Positions 36,161 to 50,115 of a stretch of DNA of 64,000 nt are shown piece by piece. The notes under the pieces are model-generated. The model saw nothing but the letters and a program-made list of their open reading frames with translations. It did not search any database and had not been told where the DNA came from. The stretch's first letter is position 1. The number at the start of each line of letters is the position of its first letter. The stretch comes from Xestospongia muta (Eukaryota; Porifera; Demospongiae; Haplosclerida; Petrosiidae): NCBI GenBank assembly GCA_963693285.1, contig OY848929.1, positions 4,342,501 to 4,406,500 on the forward strand, read 5' to 3'. The translations under genes were made by a program, and so were the position numbers.

Positions 36161-36168
36161 CTTTTATA
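36161..36168 (-). promoter_or_regulatory. TATA box of copy K, conserved in subfamily 2
   Basis: TATAAAAG about 87 bp before the ATG, in the context CAGTATAAAAGAAGTCAAG. The same motif occurs at the same distance before L, M, N, O and P. Confidence 0.68.
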
Positions 36169-37424
36169 CTGCCAAAGTTTTACTACAAACACCCACATTC
36201 ATTTCCACTTTGAAAGCTTGAAATTCCCCATAGTATAGTGAAGATGATAATGTACATATCATGTTTCCTATTTTCTTGGCAGTATAATAAGAGGATAGAG
36301 GGGGAGTAAAGATTGCATATTAATTTTCCCTGTATATAGGATATTATGATAGTGAGATCAGCATTTACTCAGTTTTTTATCTCATGTACATATATGGAGT
36401 TGGCTTAGTTGATAATGCCTTATCACGGTTATTTGTTGTTTTGATAGTAACAGTCCGACGTTTTACATTAGTGGCAATAGACATTACTGTTAGTAATTTT
36501 TTGAAACATATTAATGACATCCCTTGGTAACTAACTGTTCTAAAGCCATCATGTCATTATGACATACATATATAGGATCACTAATAATAAGTATACATCA
36601 TGTTTTTTATATAGGATTATAGCTAGGTAAAGTTATTATGAATAGTAAGTTTAAGTTAGAGAATACACTAAAATACTGAGTTCATACAAGTCACATATTG
36701 TCTTGGTTTAATGTAAATAGAGAAGATTTATCAACATCTTAAGCTTGTATTTGATTAAATGTTCCTATCATAAAGGTAAGCCTTAGAGTTAAGAGAGTGC
36801 TGACAATATACATATTCAATATTTACTTTTTATGGAGTTGCAATAGTAAAGAATTTCTCTGCATAACAATAAAAAATAATAGGAGATTATTAATTAATTA
36901 AACATAGTATGTAAAAAATAGTTATGTAATAGTTCCTAATATCTGAGTGATTGTATATACTCATGATGCACAGTTGTACACTATTGCATGTGTCTTTGTT
37001 TTAGCACAGTTGTATTAACCACAGCTTATTTGTTACTGTTAGTTTATTTTCCTTTTTTACATAGTATTTTTCCAATTTTTGCTAATTCTTTTTGTTAAAA
37101 AATTGAATAGTATTAAAAATAATAATTATAATTTGTTATATGAGCTGGTTGAATACAATTTCATTATATAAAAGATATAATTAAATATAATGATGCCGTA
37201 AAAATAATTATAAATAATTAAAATTATAAAGTATTGTCCATTGTTTGATTGTAATGATTGCCAAAGTTTGCCATAGTTATTGTATCATATTGATTCCTGT
37301 AGAGATGAAAATAAGATAACAGATTTTTATCACTATACGGGAAAATTATAATTTGTTATTATACAAATCACACATGTCTTATGTAAGCAATTATCGTCAT
37401 GTTTGTGTGCATGATACTACTTAC

Positions 37425-38324
37425 CTATTCAAACACAGTTCCAGATCCAGATCCATCATTGTCATCATCAGTGTCATTGTCTTTATTTATAATAACTGGA
37501 CATTCAAACTGTAACTTAAATCCAGAACCTTGAGTTGAGTCTCTTTCACTCAGAAATAACACTAAGAAGTCTGAAGTGTAAATTGGTATATTTTGTATTA
37601 CTGATTTGTCACTACCAGTAATTGACTGATAGACATTGTGCTTTTTATAGTCTATTATCTCAACAGAATCACCTTCTGCTATATCAATCTCAGATCCCTC
37701 ATCTGATATTTTAATATGACTGTCTTTGCATGGCATGCTAATGTTGTAGATACATATTTCACTTTTGATATAGTTACTGCAACCATATCGTGGGGATTTG
37801 GCTACAGAGATGCCTTGACTAAGAAAGCCTGTATGAAGAAGATTTTCAATTTTGCATTCATCAGATTCTTTAACTTTGTCCAATTTACACAGAGCTGGAC
37901 AAGTAGAGACTTTAAGGCTCTCATCTGTGGCATATCTCCGAACTGCAAAGCATTTGAAAGAACTGTTAAAAGAAAGAATACATAAATATTTAAACCAAAA
38001 TTGAACATTATAAGATATAATGAAAATAAATGGTGATTATTTTGTAACTCACTTCACTGGTATTTCCATTGCTGGTAATCTACTGTAACTAAGAGATACT
38101 GGAATGTCGAGGCCTGGGTATAAGTAAGATGGATGGTCAGCATTAGTTCCTCTAATACAAGTCTTCCACTCTTTCTTTGTAGCATCATTATTACGGAGGC
38201 AGGTCATTTTCTTGAGTAGGCCTCCAGCAGGTTGAACATTTTGAAGAGGAGCAGCAGCTGTCAACTGAACCATGGATACAACTAGAACTGCAGTACAACA
38301 AAGAGTAGGTAATTTAATTGACAT
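37425..38324 (-). CDS. Secreted CUB-domain protein, subfamily 2, copy L
   Basis: Exons 38053-38324 and 37425-37962, 269 aa. Exon 1, the intron, the first part of exon 2 and the upstream flank appear the same as in K, so this pair is a recent duplicate. It differs in the CUB by SVIQNIPIY (for SLLQNIPIH) and in a shorter tail, DTDDDNDGSGSGTVFE. Confidence 0.89.
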
Positions 38325-39641
38325 CTTTTTCTTCAATGTATTCTCAGGACTTGTCTTTCTTGTTATTAGAAGATTTAACTTTTGGCTGATTTACCTCACT
38401 TTCTTGACTTCTTTTATACTGCCAAAGTTTTACTACAAACACCCACATTCATTTCCACCTTGAAAACCTGAAATCCCCCATAGTGTAGTGAAGATGATAA
38501 TGTACATATTATGTTTCCTATTTTTTGGCAGTATAGTAAGAGGATAGAGGGGAGTAAAGATTGCATATTAATTTTCCCCATATATATAGGATATTATGAT
38601 AGTGAGATCAGCATTTCCTCAGTTTTTTCACTCATGCACATATATGGAGTTGGCTTAGTTGATAATGCAATATCACGGTTATTTATTGTTTTGATAGTAA
38701 CATTCTGTTATTATATATTAGTGGCAATAGATATCACTGTTAGTAATTTTTGAAACATGCCATGATGTCATTATGACATACATATATAGGATCACTAATA
38801 ATAAGTATACATCATATTTTTTATATGGGATTATAGCTAGGTAAAGTTAATAGGAATAGTAAGTTTAAGTTAAAGAATACACTAAAATACTGAGTTCATA
38901 CAAGTCACATATTGTCTTGGTTTAATGTAAATAGAGAAGATTTATCAACATCTTAAGCTTGTAATTGATTAAATGTTCCTATCATATAGGTAAGCCTAAG
39001 AGTTAAGAGAGTGCTGACAATATGGATATTAAATATTTACTTTTTATGGAGTTGCAATAGTTAAGAATTTCTATGCATAACGATAAAAAATAATAGGAGA
39101 TAATTAATTAATTTAACATAGTATGTAGAAATAGTTATGTAATAAATAGTTCATAATATCTGAGTGATTGTATATACTCATGATGCACAGTTGGACACTA
39201 TTGCATGTGTCTTTGTTTTAGCACAGTTGTATCAACCACAGCTTATTTGTTACTGTTAGTTTATTTCCCTTTTATTACATAGATATTTTTCCAATTTTGC
39301 TAATTCTTTTCGTTAAAAAAATTGAATAGTATTAAAATTAATAATTATAATTTGTTTTATAAGCTGATTGAATACAATTTCATTATATAAAAGATATAAT
39401 TAAATATAATGATACTGTAAAAATAATTATAAATAATTGAAATTATAAGGTATTGTTCATTGGTTGACTGTAATGATTGCCAAAGTTTGCCAGTTATCGC
39501 ATCATATTGATTCCTAATGAGATGAAAAAAAGATAACAGATTTTATCACTATATGAGAAAATTATAATTTGTTATGATACAAATCACACTTGTTCTTATG
39601 TAAGCAATTATCGTTATGTTTGTGTATATGATACTGCTTAC

Positions 39642-40547
39642 CTATTCAAACACAGTACCAGATCCAGATCCAGATCCATCATTTTCATCATCATTGTCTT
39701 TGTCTTTATTTTTAATAACTGGACATTCAAATTGTAACTTGAATCCAGCACCTTGAGTTGAGTCTCTTTCACTCAGAAATAACACTAAGAAGTCTGAAGT
39801 GTGAATTGGTATGTTTTGTAGCAATGATTTGTCACTACCAGTGATTGACTGATAGACATTGTGCTTTTTATAGTCTATTATCTCAACAGAATCACCTTCT
39901 GCTATATCAATCTCAGATCCCTCATCTGATATTTTAATATGACTGTCTTTGCATGGCATGCTAATGTTGTAGATACATATTTCACTTTTGATATAGTTAC
40001 TACAACCATATCGTGGGGATTTGGCTACAGAGATGCCTTGACTAAGAAAGCCTGTATGAAGAAGATTTTCAATTTTGCATTTATCAGATTCTTTAACTTT
40101 GTCCAATTTACAAAGAGCTGGACAAGTAGAGACTTTAAGGTTCTTATCAGTGGCATATCTCCGAACTGCAAAGCATTTGAAAGAACTTTTGAAAGAAATA
40201 ATACATAAATATTTAAACCAAAATTGAACATTATAAGATATAATGAAAATAAATGGTGATTATTTTGTAACTCACTTCACTGGTATTTCCATTGCTGGTA
40301 ATCTACTGTAACTAAGAGATACTGGAATGTCGAGGCCTGGGTATAAGTAAGATGGATGGTCAGCATTAGTTCCTCTAATACAAGTCTTCCACTCTTTTTT
40401 TGTAGCATCGTTATTACTGAGGCATGTCATTTTCTTGAGTAAGCTTCCAGCTGGTTGAACATTTTGAAGAGGAGCAGGAGCTGTCAACTGAACTATGGAT
40501 ACAACTAGAACTGCAGTACAACAAAGAGTAGGTAATTTAATTGACAT
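39642..40547 (-). CDS. Secreted CUB-domain protein, subfamily 2, copy M
   Basis: Exons 40276-40547 and 39642-40185, 271 aa. The acceptor is ttcaaaag instead of ttaacag or ttcaacag, a slightly weaker site. Exon 1 has TAPAPLQN (Pro) and CLSNNDA (Ser for Arg). Exon 2 has DKCKIENLLHTGFL. Tail DKDNDDENDGSGSGSGTVFE. Confidence 0.87.
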
Positions 40548-41847
40548 CTTTTTCTTCAATGTATTCTCAGGACTTGTCTTTCTTGTTATTAGAAGATTTA
40601 ACTTTTGGCTGATTTACCTCACTTTCTTGACTTCTTTTATACTGCCAGAGTTTTACTACAAGCACCCACATTCAGTTCCACCTTGAAAGTCCGAAATTCC
40701 CCATAGTGTAATGTAGATGACAATGTACATATTATAGTTCCTATTTTTTGGCAGTATAGTAAGAGGATAGAGGGTGAGTAAACATTGCATATTAATTTTC
40801 CCTGTATATAGGATATTATGATAGTGATATCAGCATTTCCTCAGTTTTTTTATCTCATGTACATATATGGAGTTGGCTTAGTTGATAATGCCATATCACG
40901 GTTATTTGTGGTTTTGATAGTAACAGTCTGTTTTTTTACATTAGTGGCAATAGACATCACTGTTAGTAATTTTTGAAAGATATTAATGATATCCCTTGGT
41001 AATTGACTGTCCTAAGGCCATGATGTCATTATGACACACATATATAGGATCACTAATAATAAGTATACATCATATTTTTTATATGGGATTATAGCTAGGT
41101 AAAGTTAATAGGAATAGTAAGTTTAAGTTAAAGAATACACTAAAATACTGAGTTCATACAAGTCACATATTGTCTTGGTTTAATGTAAATAGAGAAGATT
41201 TATCAACATCTTAAGCTTGTAATTGATTAAATGTTCCTATCATATAGGTAAGCCTAAGAGTTAAGAGAGTGCTGACAATATGGATATTAAATATTTACTT
41301 TTTATGGAGTTGCAATAGTTAAGAATTTTTATGCATAATACGTAGAAATAGTTATGTAATAAATAGTTCATAATGCTTGAGTGATTGCATATACTCATGA
41401 TGCACAGTTGGACACTATTGCATGTGTCTTTGTTTTAGCACAGTTGTATCAACCACAGCTTATTTGTTACTGTTAGTTTATTTTCCCTTTTATTACATAG
41501 ATATTGTTCCAATTTTTGCTAATTCTTTTTGTTAAAAAATTGAATAGTGTTAAAAATAGTAATTATAAGTTGTTATATAGCTGATCAAATACAATTTCAT
41601 TATATAATAAATATAATTAGTTATAATGATAATGCAAAATAAAAAATTATAAGGTATTGTTCATTTTTTGACTGTAATGATTGCCAAAGTTTGCCATAGT
41701 TATTGTATCATATTGATTCCTGTAGAGATGAAAATAAGATAACAGATTTTATCACTATACGGGAAAATTATAATTTGTTATAGTACAAATCACACTTGTT
41801 CTTATGTAAGCAATTATCATCATGTTGTGTGCATGATTACTACTTAC

Positions 41848-42765
41848 TTATTCAAGCACAGTACCAGACCCAGACCCATCATTGTCATCATTACTGTCAT
41901 TGTCATCATCACTGTCATTGTCTTTATTTTTAATAACTGGACATTCAAACTGTAACTTGAATCCAGCACCTTGAGTTGAGTCTCTTTCACTCAGAAATAA
42001 CACTAAGAAGTCTGAAGTGTGAATTGGTATATTTTGTAGCAATGATTTGTCACTACCAGTAATTGACTGATAGACATTGTGCTTTTTATAGTCTATTATC
42101 TCAACAGAATCACCTTCTGCTATATCAATATCAGATCCCTCGTCTGATATTTTAATATGACTGTCTTTGCATGGCATGCTAATGTTGTAGATACATATTT
42201 CACTCTTGAAATAGTTACTGCAACCATATCGTGGGGATTTGGCTACAGAGATGCCTTGACTAAGAAAGCCTGTATGTAGAAGATTGTCAATTTTGCATTT
42301 ATCAGATTCTTTAACTTTGTCCAATTTACACAGAGCTGGACAAGCAGAGGCTTTAAGGTTCTCATCAATGGCATATCTCCGAACTGCAAAGCATTTGAAA
42401 GAACTGTTGAAAGAAAGAATACATAAATATTTAAAGTAAAATTGAACATCAGATATAATGAAAACAAATGCTGATTATTTTGTAACTCACTTCACTGGTA
42501 TTTCCATTGCTGGTAATCTACTGTAACTAAGAGATACTGGAATGTCGAGGCCTGGGTATAAGTAAGATGGATGGTCAGCATTAGTTCCTCTAATACAAGT
42601 CTTCCACTCTTTCTTTGTAGCATCACTATTGCGGAGGCATGTCATTTTTTTGAGTATGTCTCCAGCAGGTTGAACATTTTCAAGAGGAGCAGGAGCTGTC
42701 AACTGAATCATGGATAAAGCTAGAACTGCAGTACAACAAAGAGTAGGTAATTTAATTGACATCAT
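41848..42765 (-). CDS. Secreted CUB-domain protein, subfamily 2, copy N
   Basis: Exons 42491-42765 and 41848-42403, 276 aa, the longest copy. It has two start Met (MMSIKL), ALSMIQ in the signal peptide, and LENVQPAGDILKKM. CUB with CSNYFKSE and GSDIDIAEG (Asp for Glu). The tail has an expanded acidic run, DNDSDDDNDSNDDNDGSGSG, which is shared with copy Q 8 kb away and with no other copy. Confidence 0.88.
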
Positions 42766-43599
42766 TTTCTTCAATGTATTCTCAGGACTTGTCTTTCTTG
42801 TTATTAGAAGATTTAACTTTTGGCTGATTTACCTCACTTTCTTGACTTCTTTTATACTGCCAAAGTTTTACTTCAAACACCCACATTCAGTTCCACCTTG
42901 AAAGTCTGAAATCCCCCATAGTGTAGTGAAGATGATAATATACATATTATGGTTCCTATTTTTTGGCAGTATAATAAGAGGATGGAGAGGGAGTAAACAT
43001 TGCATATTAATTTTCCCCGTATATATATAGGATATTATGATAGTGACATCAGTATTTACTCATTTTTTTATCTCATGTACATATATGGAGTTAGCTTGGT
43101 TGATAATGCCATATCATGGTTATTTGTTGTTTTGATAGTAACAGTCTGTTATTTTATATTAGTGGCAATAGATATCACTGTTAGTAATTTTTGAAACATA
43201 TAAATGATATATTCCTTGGTAACTGACTGTCCTAAGGCCATGATGTCATTATGACACACATATATAGGATCACTAATAATAAGTATACATCATATTTTTT
43301 GTATGGGATAATAGGTAAAGTTAATATGAATAGTAAGTTTAAGTTAGAGAATACACTAAAATACTGAGTTCATACAAATCATATGTTGTCTTGGTTTAAT
43401 GTAAATAGAGAAGATTTATCAATATTTTAAGCTTGTATTTGATTAAATGTTCCTATCATATAGGTAAGTCTTAGAGTTAAGAGAATGCTGACAATATACA
43501 TATTAAATATTAAAGTTTTGTGAAGGTGAAAAAGTTAAGAATTTCTATGCATAATACGTAGAAATAGTTATGTAATAGTTCATAATGCTTGAGTGATTG

Positions 43600-44300
43600 T
43601 ATATACTTATGATGCACAGTTGGACACTATTGCATGTGTCTTTGTTTTAGCACAGTTGTATCAACCACAGCTTATTTGTTACTGTTAGTTTATTTTCCCT
43701 TTTATTACATAGATCTTTTCCAATTTTTGCTAATTCTTTTTGTTAAAAAATTGAATAGTGTTAGGGATAGTAATTATAAGTTGTTATATGAGCTGATCGA
43801 ATACAATTTCATTATATAATAAATATAATTAATTATAATGATAATGTAAAAATAAAAAAATTATAGATAATTAAAATTATAAGGTATTGTTTATTGCTTG
43901 ACTGTAATGATTACCAAAGTTTGCCATAGCTATTGTATCATATTGATTCCTGTAGAGATGAAATTAGTTCATAATGCTGGAGATGAAAGAGTTATGAGTT
44001 TCTATGCATAACAAAAAAAATAAAAGAAGATAATTAATTAATTAAACATAGTATGTAGAAATAGTTATGTAATAAATAGTTCATAATACCTGAGTGATTG
44101 TATATACTCATGATGCACAGTTGTACACTATTGCATGTGTCTTTGTTTTAGCACAGTTGTATCAACCACAGCTTATTTGTTACTGTTAGTTTTGTTTTCC
44201 CTTTTTTCACATTGATATTTTTCCAATTTTTGCTAATTTATTTTGTTAAAAAATTGAATAGTGTTAAAAATAATAATTATAATTTGTTATATGAGCTGAT
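43600..44300. repeat. Duplicated spacer module in the N-O interval
   Basis: A block of about 230 bp starting GATGCACAGTTGGACACTAT, then TTTTAGCACAGTTGTATCAA and TTTGTTACTGTTAG, occurs at about 43610 and again at about 44110. The same block occurs once in each earlier unit (about 36968, 39182, 41398). It occurs twice in the O-P interval (about 46317 and 46773) and three times in the P-Q interval (about 48963, 49467 and 49648). A plus-strand 61-codon frame in some copies (43634, 46340, 48986) is similar between units, but I see no reason to call it a gene. Confidence 0.8.
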
Positions 44301-44576
44301 TGAATACAATTTCATTATATAAAAGATATAATTAAATATAATGATATCGTATAAATAATTATAAATGATTAAAATTTTAAGGTATTGTTCATTGTTTGAC
44401 TGTAATGATTGCCAAAGTTTGCCATAGTTATTGTATCATATTGATTCCTGTAGTGATGAAAATAAGATAACAGATTTTTATCACTATATGGGAAAATTAT
44501 AACTTGTTATAGTACAGATCACACTTGTTCTTATGTAAGCAATTATCATCATGTTTGTGTGTATGATACTGCTTAC

Positions 44577-45473
44577 CTATTCAAGCACAGTACCAGATCC
44601 AGATCCATCATTTTCATCATCATTGTCATTGATTTTATTTATAATAACTGGACATTCAAACTGTAACTTGAATCCATCACCTTGAGTTGAGTCTCTTTCG
44701 CTCAAAAATAACACTAAGAAGTCTGAAGTGAGAATTGGTATATTTTGTAGCAATGATTTGTCACTACCAGTAATTGACTGATAGACATTGTGCTTTTTAT
44801 AGTCTATTATCTCAACAGAATCACCTTCTGCTATATCAATCTCAGATCCTTCATCTGATATTTTAATATGACTGTCTTTGCATGGCATGCTAATGTTGTA
44901 GATACACATTTCACTTTTGATATAGTTACTACAACCATATCGTGGGGATTTGGCTACAGAGATGCCTTGACTAAGAAAGCCTGTATGAAGAAGATTTTCA
45001 ATTTTGCATTTATCAGATTCTTTAACTTTGTCCAATTTACAAAGAGCTGGACAAGTAGAGACTTTAAGGTTCTCATCAATGGCATATCTCCGAACTGCAA
45101 AGCATTTGAAAGAACTGTTGAAAGAAAGAATACATAAATATTTAAAGCAAAATTGAAGATCAGATATAATGAAAACAAATGCTGATTATTTTGCAACTCA
45201 CTTCACTGGTATTTCCATTGCTGGTAATCTACTGTAACTAAGAGATACTGGAATGTCGAGGCCTGGGTATAAGTAAGATGGATGGTCAGCATTAGTTCCT
45301 CTAATACAAGTCTTCCACTCTTTCTTTGTAGCATCATTATTACGGAGGCAGGTCATTTTTTTGAGTATGCCTCCAGCAGGTTGAACATTTTGAAGAGGAG
45401 CAGCAGCTGTCAACTGAATCATGGATACAACTAGAACTGCAGTACAACAAAGAGTAGGTAATTTAATTGACAT
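44577..45473 (-). CDS. Secreted CUB-domain protein, subfamily 2, copy O
   Basis: Exons 45202-45473 and 44577-45114, 269 aa. Rare residues are KSEMCIYN (Met for Ile) at the CUB start and IPILTSDF (Leu for His). Exon 1 has GGILKKM. Tail INDNDDENDGSGSGTVLE. Confidence 0.89.
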
Positions 45474-47228
45474 CTTTTTTTTGATGTATTCTCAGGACTT
45501 GTCTTTCTTGTTATTAGAAGATTTAACTTTTGGCTGATTTACCTCACTTTCTTGACTCCTTTTATACTGCCAGAGTTTTACTACAAACACCCACATTCAT
45601 TTCCACCTTGAAAGTCCGAAATTCCCCATAGTGTAGTGAAGATGATAATGTACATATTATGTTACCTATTTTTTGGCAGTATAGTAAGAGGATAGAGGGT
45701 GAGTAAACATTGCATGTTAATTTTCCCTGTATATAGGATATTATGATAGTGAGATCAGCATTTACTCAGTTTTTTATCTCATGTACATATATGGGGTTGG
45801 CTTAGTTGATAAAGCCTTATCACGGTTATTTGTTGTTTTGATAGTAACAGTCTGTTATTTTATATTAGTGGCAATAGATATCACTGTTAGTAATTTTTGA
45901 AACATATAAATGATATATTCCTTGGTAACTGACTGTCCTAAGGCCATGATGTCATTATGACACACATATATAGGATCACTAATAATAAGTATACATCATA
46001 TTTTTTGTATGGGATTATAGGTAAAGTTAATATGAATAGTAAGTTTAAGTTAGAGAATACACTAAAAGACTGAGTTCATACAAGTCATATGTTGTCTTGG
46101 TTTAATGTAAATAGAGAAGATTTATCAACATCTTATACTTGTATTTGATTAAATGTTCCTATCATATAGGTAAGCCTTAGAGTTAAGAGAGTGCTGACAA
46201 TATACATATTAAATATTATAGTTTTGTGGAGGTGAAAAAGTTAAGAATTTCTATGCACAATACGTAGAAATAGTTATGTAATAGTTCATAATGCTTGAGT
46301 GATTGTATATACTTATGATGCACAGTTGGACACTATTGCATGTGTCTTTGTTTTAGCACAGTTGTATCAACCACAGCTTATTTGTTACTGTTAGTTTATT
46401 TTCCCTTTTATTACATAGATCTTTTCCAATTTTTGCTAATTCTTTTTGTTAAAAAATTGCATAGTGTTAAAAATAGTAATGATAAGTTGTTATATGAGCT
46501 GATCGAATACAATTTCATTATATAATAAATATAATTAATTATAATGATAATGTAAAAATAAAAAAATTATAGATAATTAAAATTATAAGGTATTGTTCAT
46601 TGCTTGACTGTAATGATTACCAAAGTTTGCCATAGCTATTGTATCATATTGATTCCTGTAGAGATGAAAATAGTTCATAATGCTGGAGATGAAAGAGTTA
46701 TGAGTTTCTATGCATAACAATAAAAAATAATAGAAGATAATTAATTAATTAAACATAGTATGTAGAAATAGTTGGACACTATTGCATGTGTCTTTGTTTT
46801 AGCACAGTTGTATCAACCACAACTTATTTGTTACTGTTAGTTTTGTTTTCCTTTTTTTCACATTGATATTTTTCCAATTTTTGCTAATTTATTTTGTTAA
46901 AAAAATTGAATAGTGTTAAAAATAATAATTATAATTTGTTATATGAGCTGATTGAATACAATTTCATTATATAAAAGATATATTTAAATATAATGATATC
47001 GTATAAATAATTATAAATAATTAAAATTTTAAGGTATTGTTCATTGTTTGACTGTAATGATTGCCAAAGTTTGCCATAGTTATTGTATCATATTGATTCC
47101 TGTAGAGATGAAAATAAGATAACAGATTTTTATCACTATATGAGAAAATTATAACTTGTTATAGTACAAATCACACTTGTTCTTATGTAAGCAATTATCA
47201 TCATGTTGTGTGCATGATTACTGCTTAC

Positions 47229-48131
47229 CTATTCAAGCACAGTACCAGACCCAGATCCAGATCCATCATTTTCATCATCATTGTCATTACCTTTATTTAT
47301 AATAACTGGACATTCAAACTGTAACTTGAATCCAGCACCTTGAGTTGAGTCTCTTTCACTCAGAAATAATACTAAGAAGTCTGAAGTGTGAATTGGTATA
47401 TTTTGTAGCAATGATTTGTCACTACCAGTAATTGACTGATAGACATTGTGCTTTTTATAGTCTATTATCTCAACAGAATCACCTTCTGCTATATCAATCT
47501 CAGATCCCTCATCTGATATTTTAACATGACTGTCTTTGCATGGCATGCTAATGTTGTAGATACATATTTCACTTTTGATATAGTTACTACAACCATATCG
47601 TGGGGATTTGGCTACAGAGATGCCTTGACTAAGAAAGCCTGTATGAAGAAGATTTTCAATTTTGCATTCATCAGATTCTTTAACTTTGTCCAATTTACAC
47701 AGAGCTGGACAAGTAGAGACTTTAAGGCTCTCATCAATGGCATATCTCCGAACTGCAAAGCATTTGAAAGAACTGTTGAAAGAAAAAATACATAAATATT
47801 TAAAGCAAAATTGAAGATCAGATATAATGAAAACAAATGCTGATTATTTTGTAACTCACTTCATTGGTATTTCCATTGCTGGTAATCTACTGTAACTAAG
47901 AGATACTGGAATGTCAAGGCCTGGGTATAAGTAAGATGGATGATCAGAATTAGTTCCTCTAATACAAGTCTTCCACTCTTTCTTTGTAGCATCACTATTA
48001 CGGAGGCAGGTCATTTTCTTGAGTAAGCCTCCAGCAGGTTGAACGTTTTCAAGAGGAGCAGCAGCTGTCAACTGAATCATGGATACAACTAGAACTGCAG
48101 TACAACAAAGAGTGGCTAATTTAATTGACAT
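47229..48131 (-). CDS. Secreted CUB-domain protein, subfamily 2, copy P
   Basis: Exons 47860-48131 and 47229-47772, 271 aa. Exon 1 has SIKLATLCC, LENVQPAGGLL, TNSDHPSY and ends AMEIPMK (Met for Val). CUB region follows the array consensus. Tail GNDNDDENDGSGSGSGTVLE. Confidence 0.89.
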
Positions 48132-50115
48132 CTTTTTCTTCGATGTATTCTCAGGACTTGTCTTTCTTGTTATTAGAAGATTTAACTTTTGGCTGATTTA
48201 CCTCACTTTCTTGACTTCTTTTATACTGCCAAAGTTTTACTACAAACACCCACATTCAGTTCCACCTTGAAAGCCTGAAATCCCCCATAGTGTAGTGAAG
48301 ATGATAATGTGCATATCATGTTTCCTATTTTTTGGCAGTATAATAAGAGGATATAGGGGAGTAAACATTGCATATTAATTTTCCCCGTATATATAGGATA
48401 TTATGATAGTGAGGTCAGCATTTACTCAGTTTTTTATCTCATGTACATATATGGGGTTGGCTTAGTTGATAAAGCCTTATCACGGTTATTTGTTGTTTTG
48501 ATAGTAACAGTCTGTTATTTTATATTATTGGCAATAGATATCACTGTTAGTAATTTTTGAAACATATAAATGATATATTCTTTGGTAACTGACTGTCCTA
48601 AGGCCATGATGTCATTATGACATATATAGGATCACTAATAATAAGCATACATCATATTTTTTGTATGGGACAATAGGTAAAGTTAATATGAATAGTAAGT
48701 TAATACACTAAAAGACTGAGTTCATACAAGTCACATATTGTCTTGGTTTAATGTAAATAGAGAAGATTTATCAACATCATAAGCTTGTATTTGATTAAAT
48801 GTTCCTATCATATAGGTAAGCCTAAGAGTTAAGAGAGTGCTGACAATATACATATTAAATATTAAAGTTTTGTGGAGGTGAAAAAGTTAAGAATTTCTAT
48901 GCACAATACGTAGAAATAGTTATGTAATAGTTCATAATGCTTGAGTGATTGTATATACTTATGATGCACAGTTGGACACTATTGCATGTGTCTTTGTTTT
49001 AGCACAGTTGTATCAACCACAGCTTATTTGTTACTGTTAGTTTATTTTCCCTTTTATTACATAGATCTTTTCCAATTTTTGCTAATTCTTTTTGTTAAAA
49101 AATTGCATAGTGCTAAAAATAGTAATTATAAGTTGTTATATGAGCTGATCGAATACAATTTCATTATATAATAAATATAATTAATTATAATGATAATGTA
49201 AAAATAAAAAAATTATAGATAATTAAAATTATAAGGTATTGTTCATTGCTTGACTGTAATGATTACCAAAGTTTGCCATAGCTATTGTATCATATTGATT
49301 CCTGTAGAGATGAAAATAGTTCATAATGCTGGAGATGAAAGAGTTATGAATTTCTATGCATAACAATAAAAAATAATAGAAGATAATTAATTAATTAAAC
49401 ATAGTATGTAGAAATAGTTATGTAATAAATAGTTCATAATACCTGAGTGATTGTATATACTCATGATGCACAGTTGGACACTATTGCATGTGTCTTTGTT
49501 TTAGCACAGTTGTATCAACCACAGCTTATTTGTTACTGCTAGTTTTGTTTTCCCTTTTTTCACATTGATATTTTTCCAATTTTTGCTAATTTATTTTGTT
49601 AAAAAATTGAATAGTGTTAAAAATAATAATTATAATTTATATACTCATGATGCACAGTTGGACACTATTGCATGTGTCTTTGTTTTAGCACAGTTGTATC
49701 AACCACAGCTTATTTGTTACTGTTAGTTTATTTTTCCTTTTATTACATAGATATTTTTCCAATTTTTGCTAATTCTTTTTGATAAAAAATTGAATAGTGT
49801 TAAAAATAGTAATTATAAGTTGTTATATGAGCTGATCGAATACAATTTCATTATATAATAAATATAATTAATTATAATGATAATGTAAAGATAAAAATTT
49901 TCAAATAATTGAAATTATAAGGTATTGTTCATTGGTTGACTGTAATGATTGCCAAAGTTTGCCATAGTTATTGTATCATATTGATTCCTGTAGAGATGAA
50001 AATAAGATAATAGATTTTATCACTATACGGGAAAATTATAATTTGTTATAGTACAAATCACACTTGTTCTTATGTAAGCAATTATCATCATGTTGTGTGC
50101 ATAATTACTACTTAC

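Larger units (their letters stand above)
35166..50115. repeat. Second tandem array: subfamily 2 CUB genes K-P, units of 2.2-2.7 kb
   Basis: Start codons lie at 36074, 38324, 40547, 42765, 45473 and 48131, with Q at 51011. The first units are 2218-2250 bp. The N-O and O-P intervals are about 2.7 kb and the P-Q interval is 2.9 kb. They are longer because a spacer module (cacagttggacactattgca and following about 230 bp) is present two or three times instead of once. Spacers otherwise hold a shared upstream part with a TATA box and AT-rich sequence. Confidence 0.92.

Noticed and set aside
36022..36213. 63-aa hydrophobic plus-strand frame repeated before each subfamily 2 gene
   Set aside because: Antisense of the signal-peptide exon and promoter; no start context or domain of its own.
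42243..42467. 74-aa minus-strand frame reading out of the exon 2 start (also in K, L, M, O, P)
   Set aside because: Overlaps exon 2 in the wrong frame and reads through the intron; the spliced frame explains the conservation.
43634..43819. 61-aa hydrophobic plus-strand frame conserved at 46340 and 48986
   Set aside because: Lies in a duplicated spacer module; similarity follows from duplication, and other copies of the module have broken frames.
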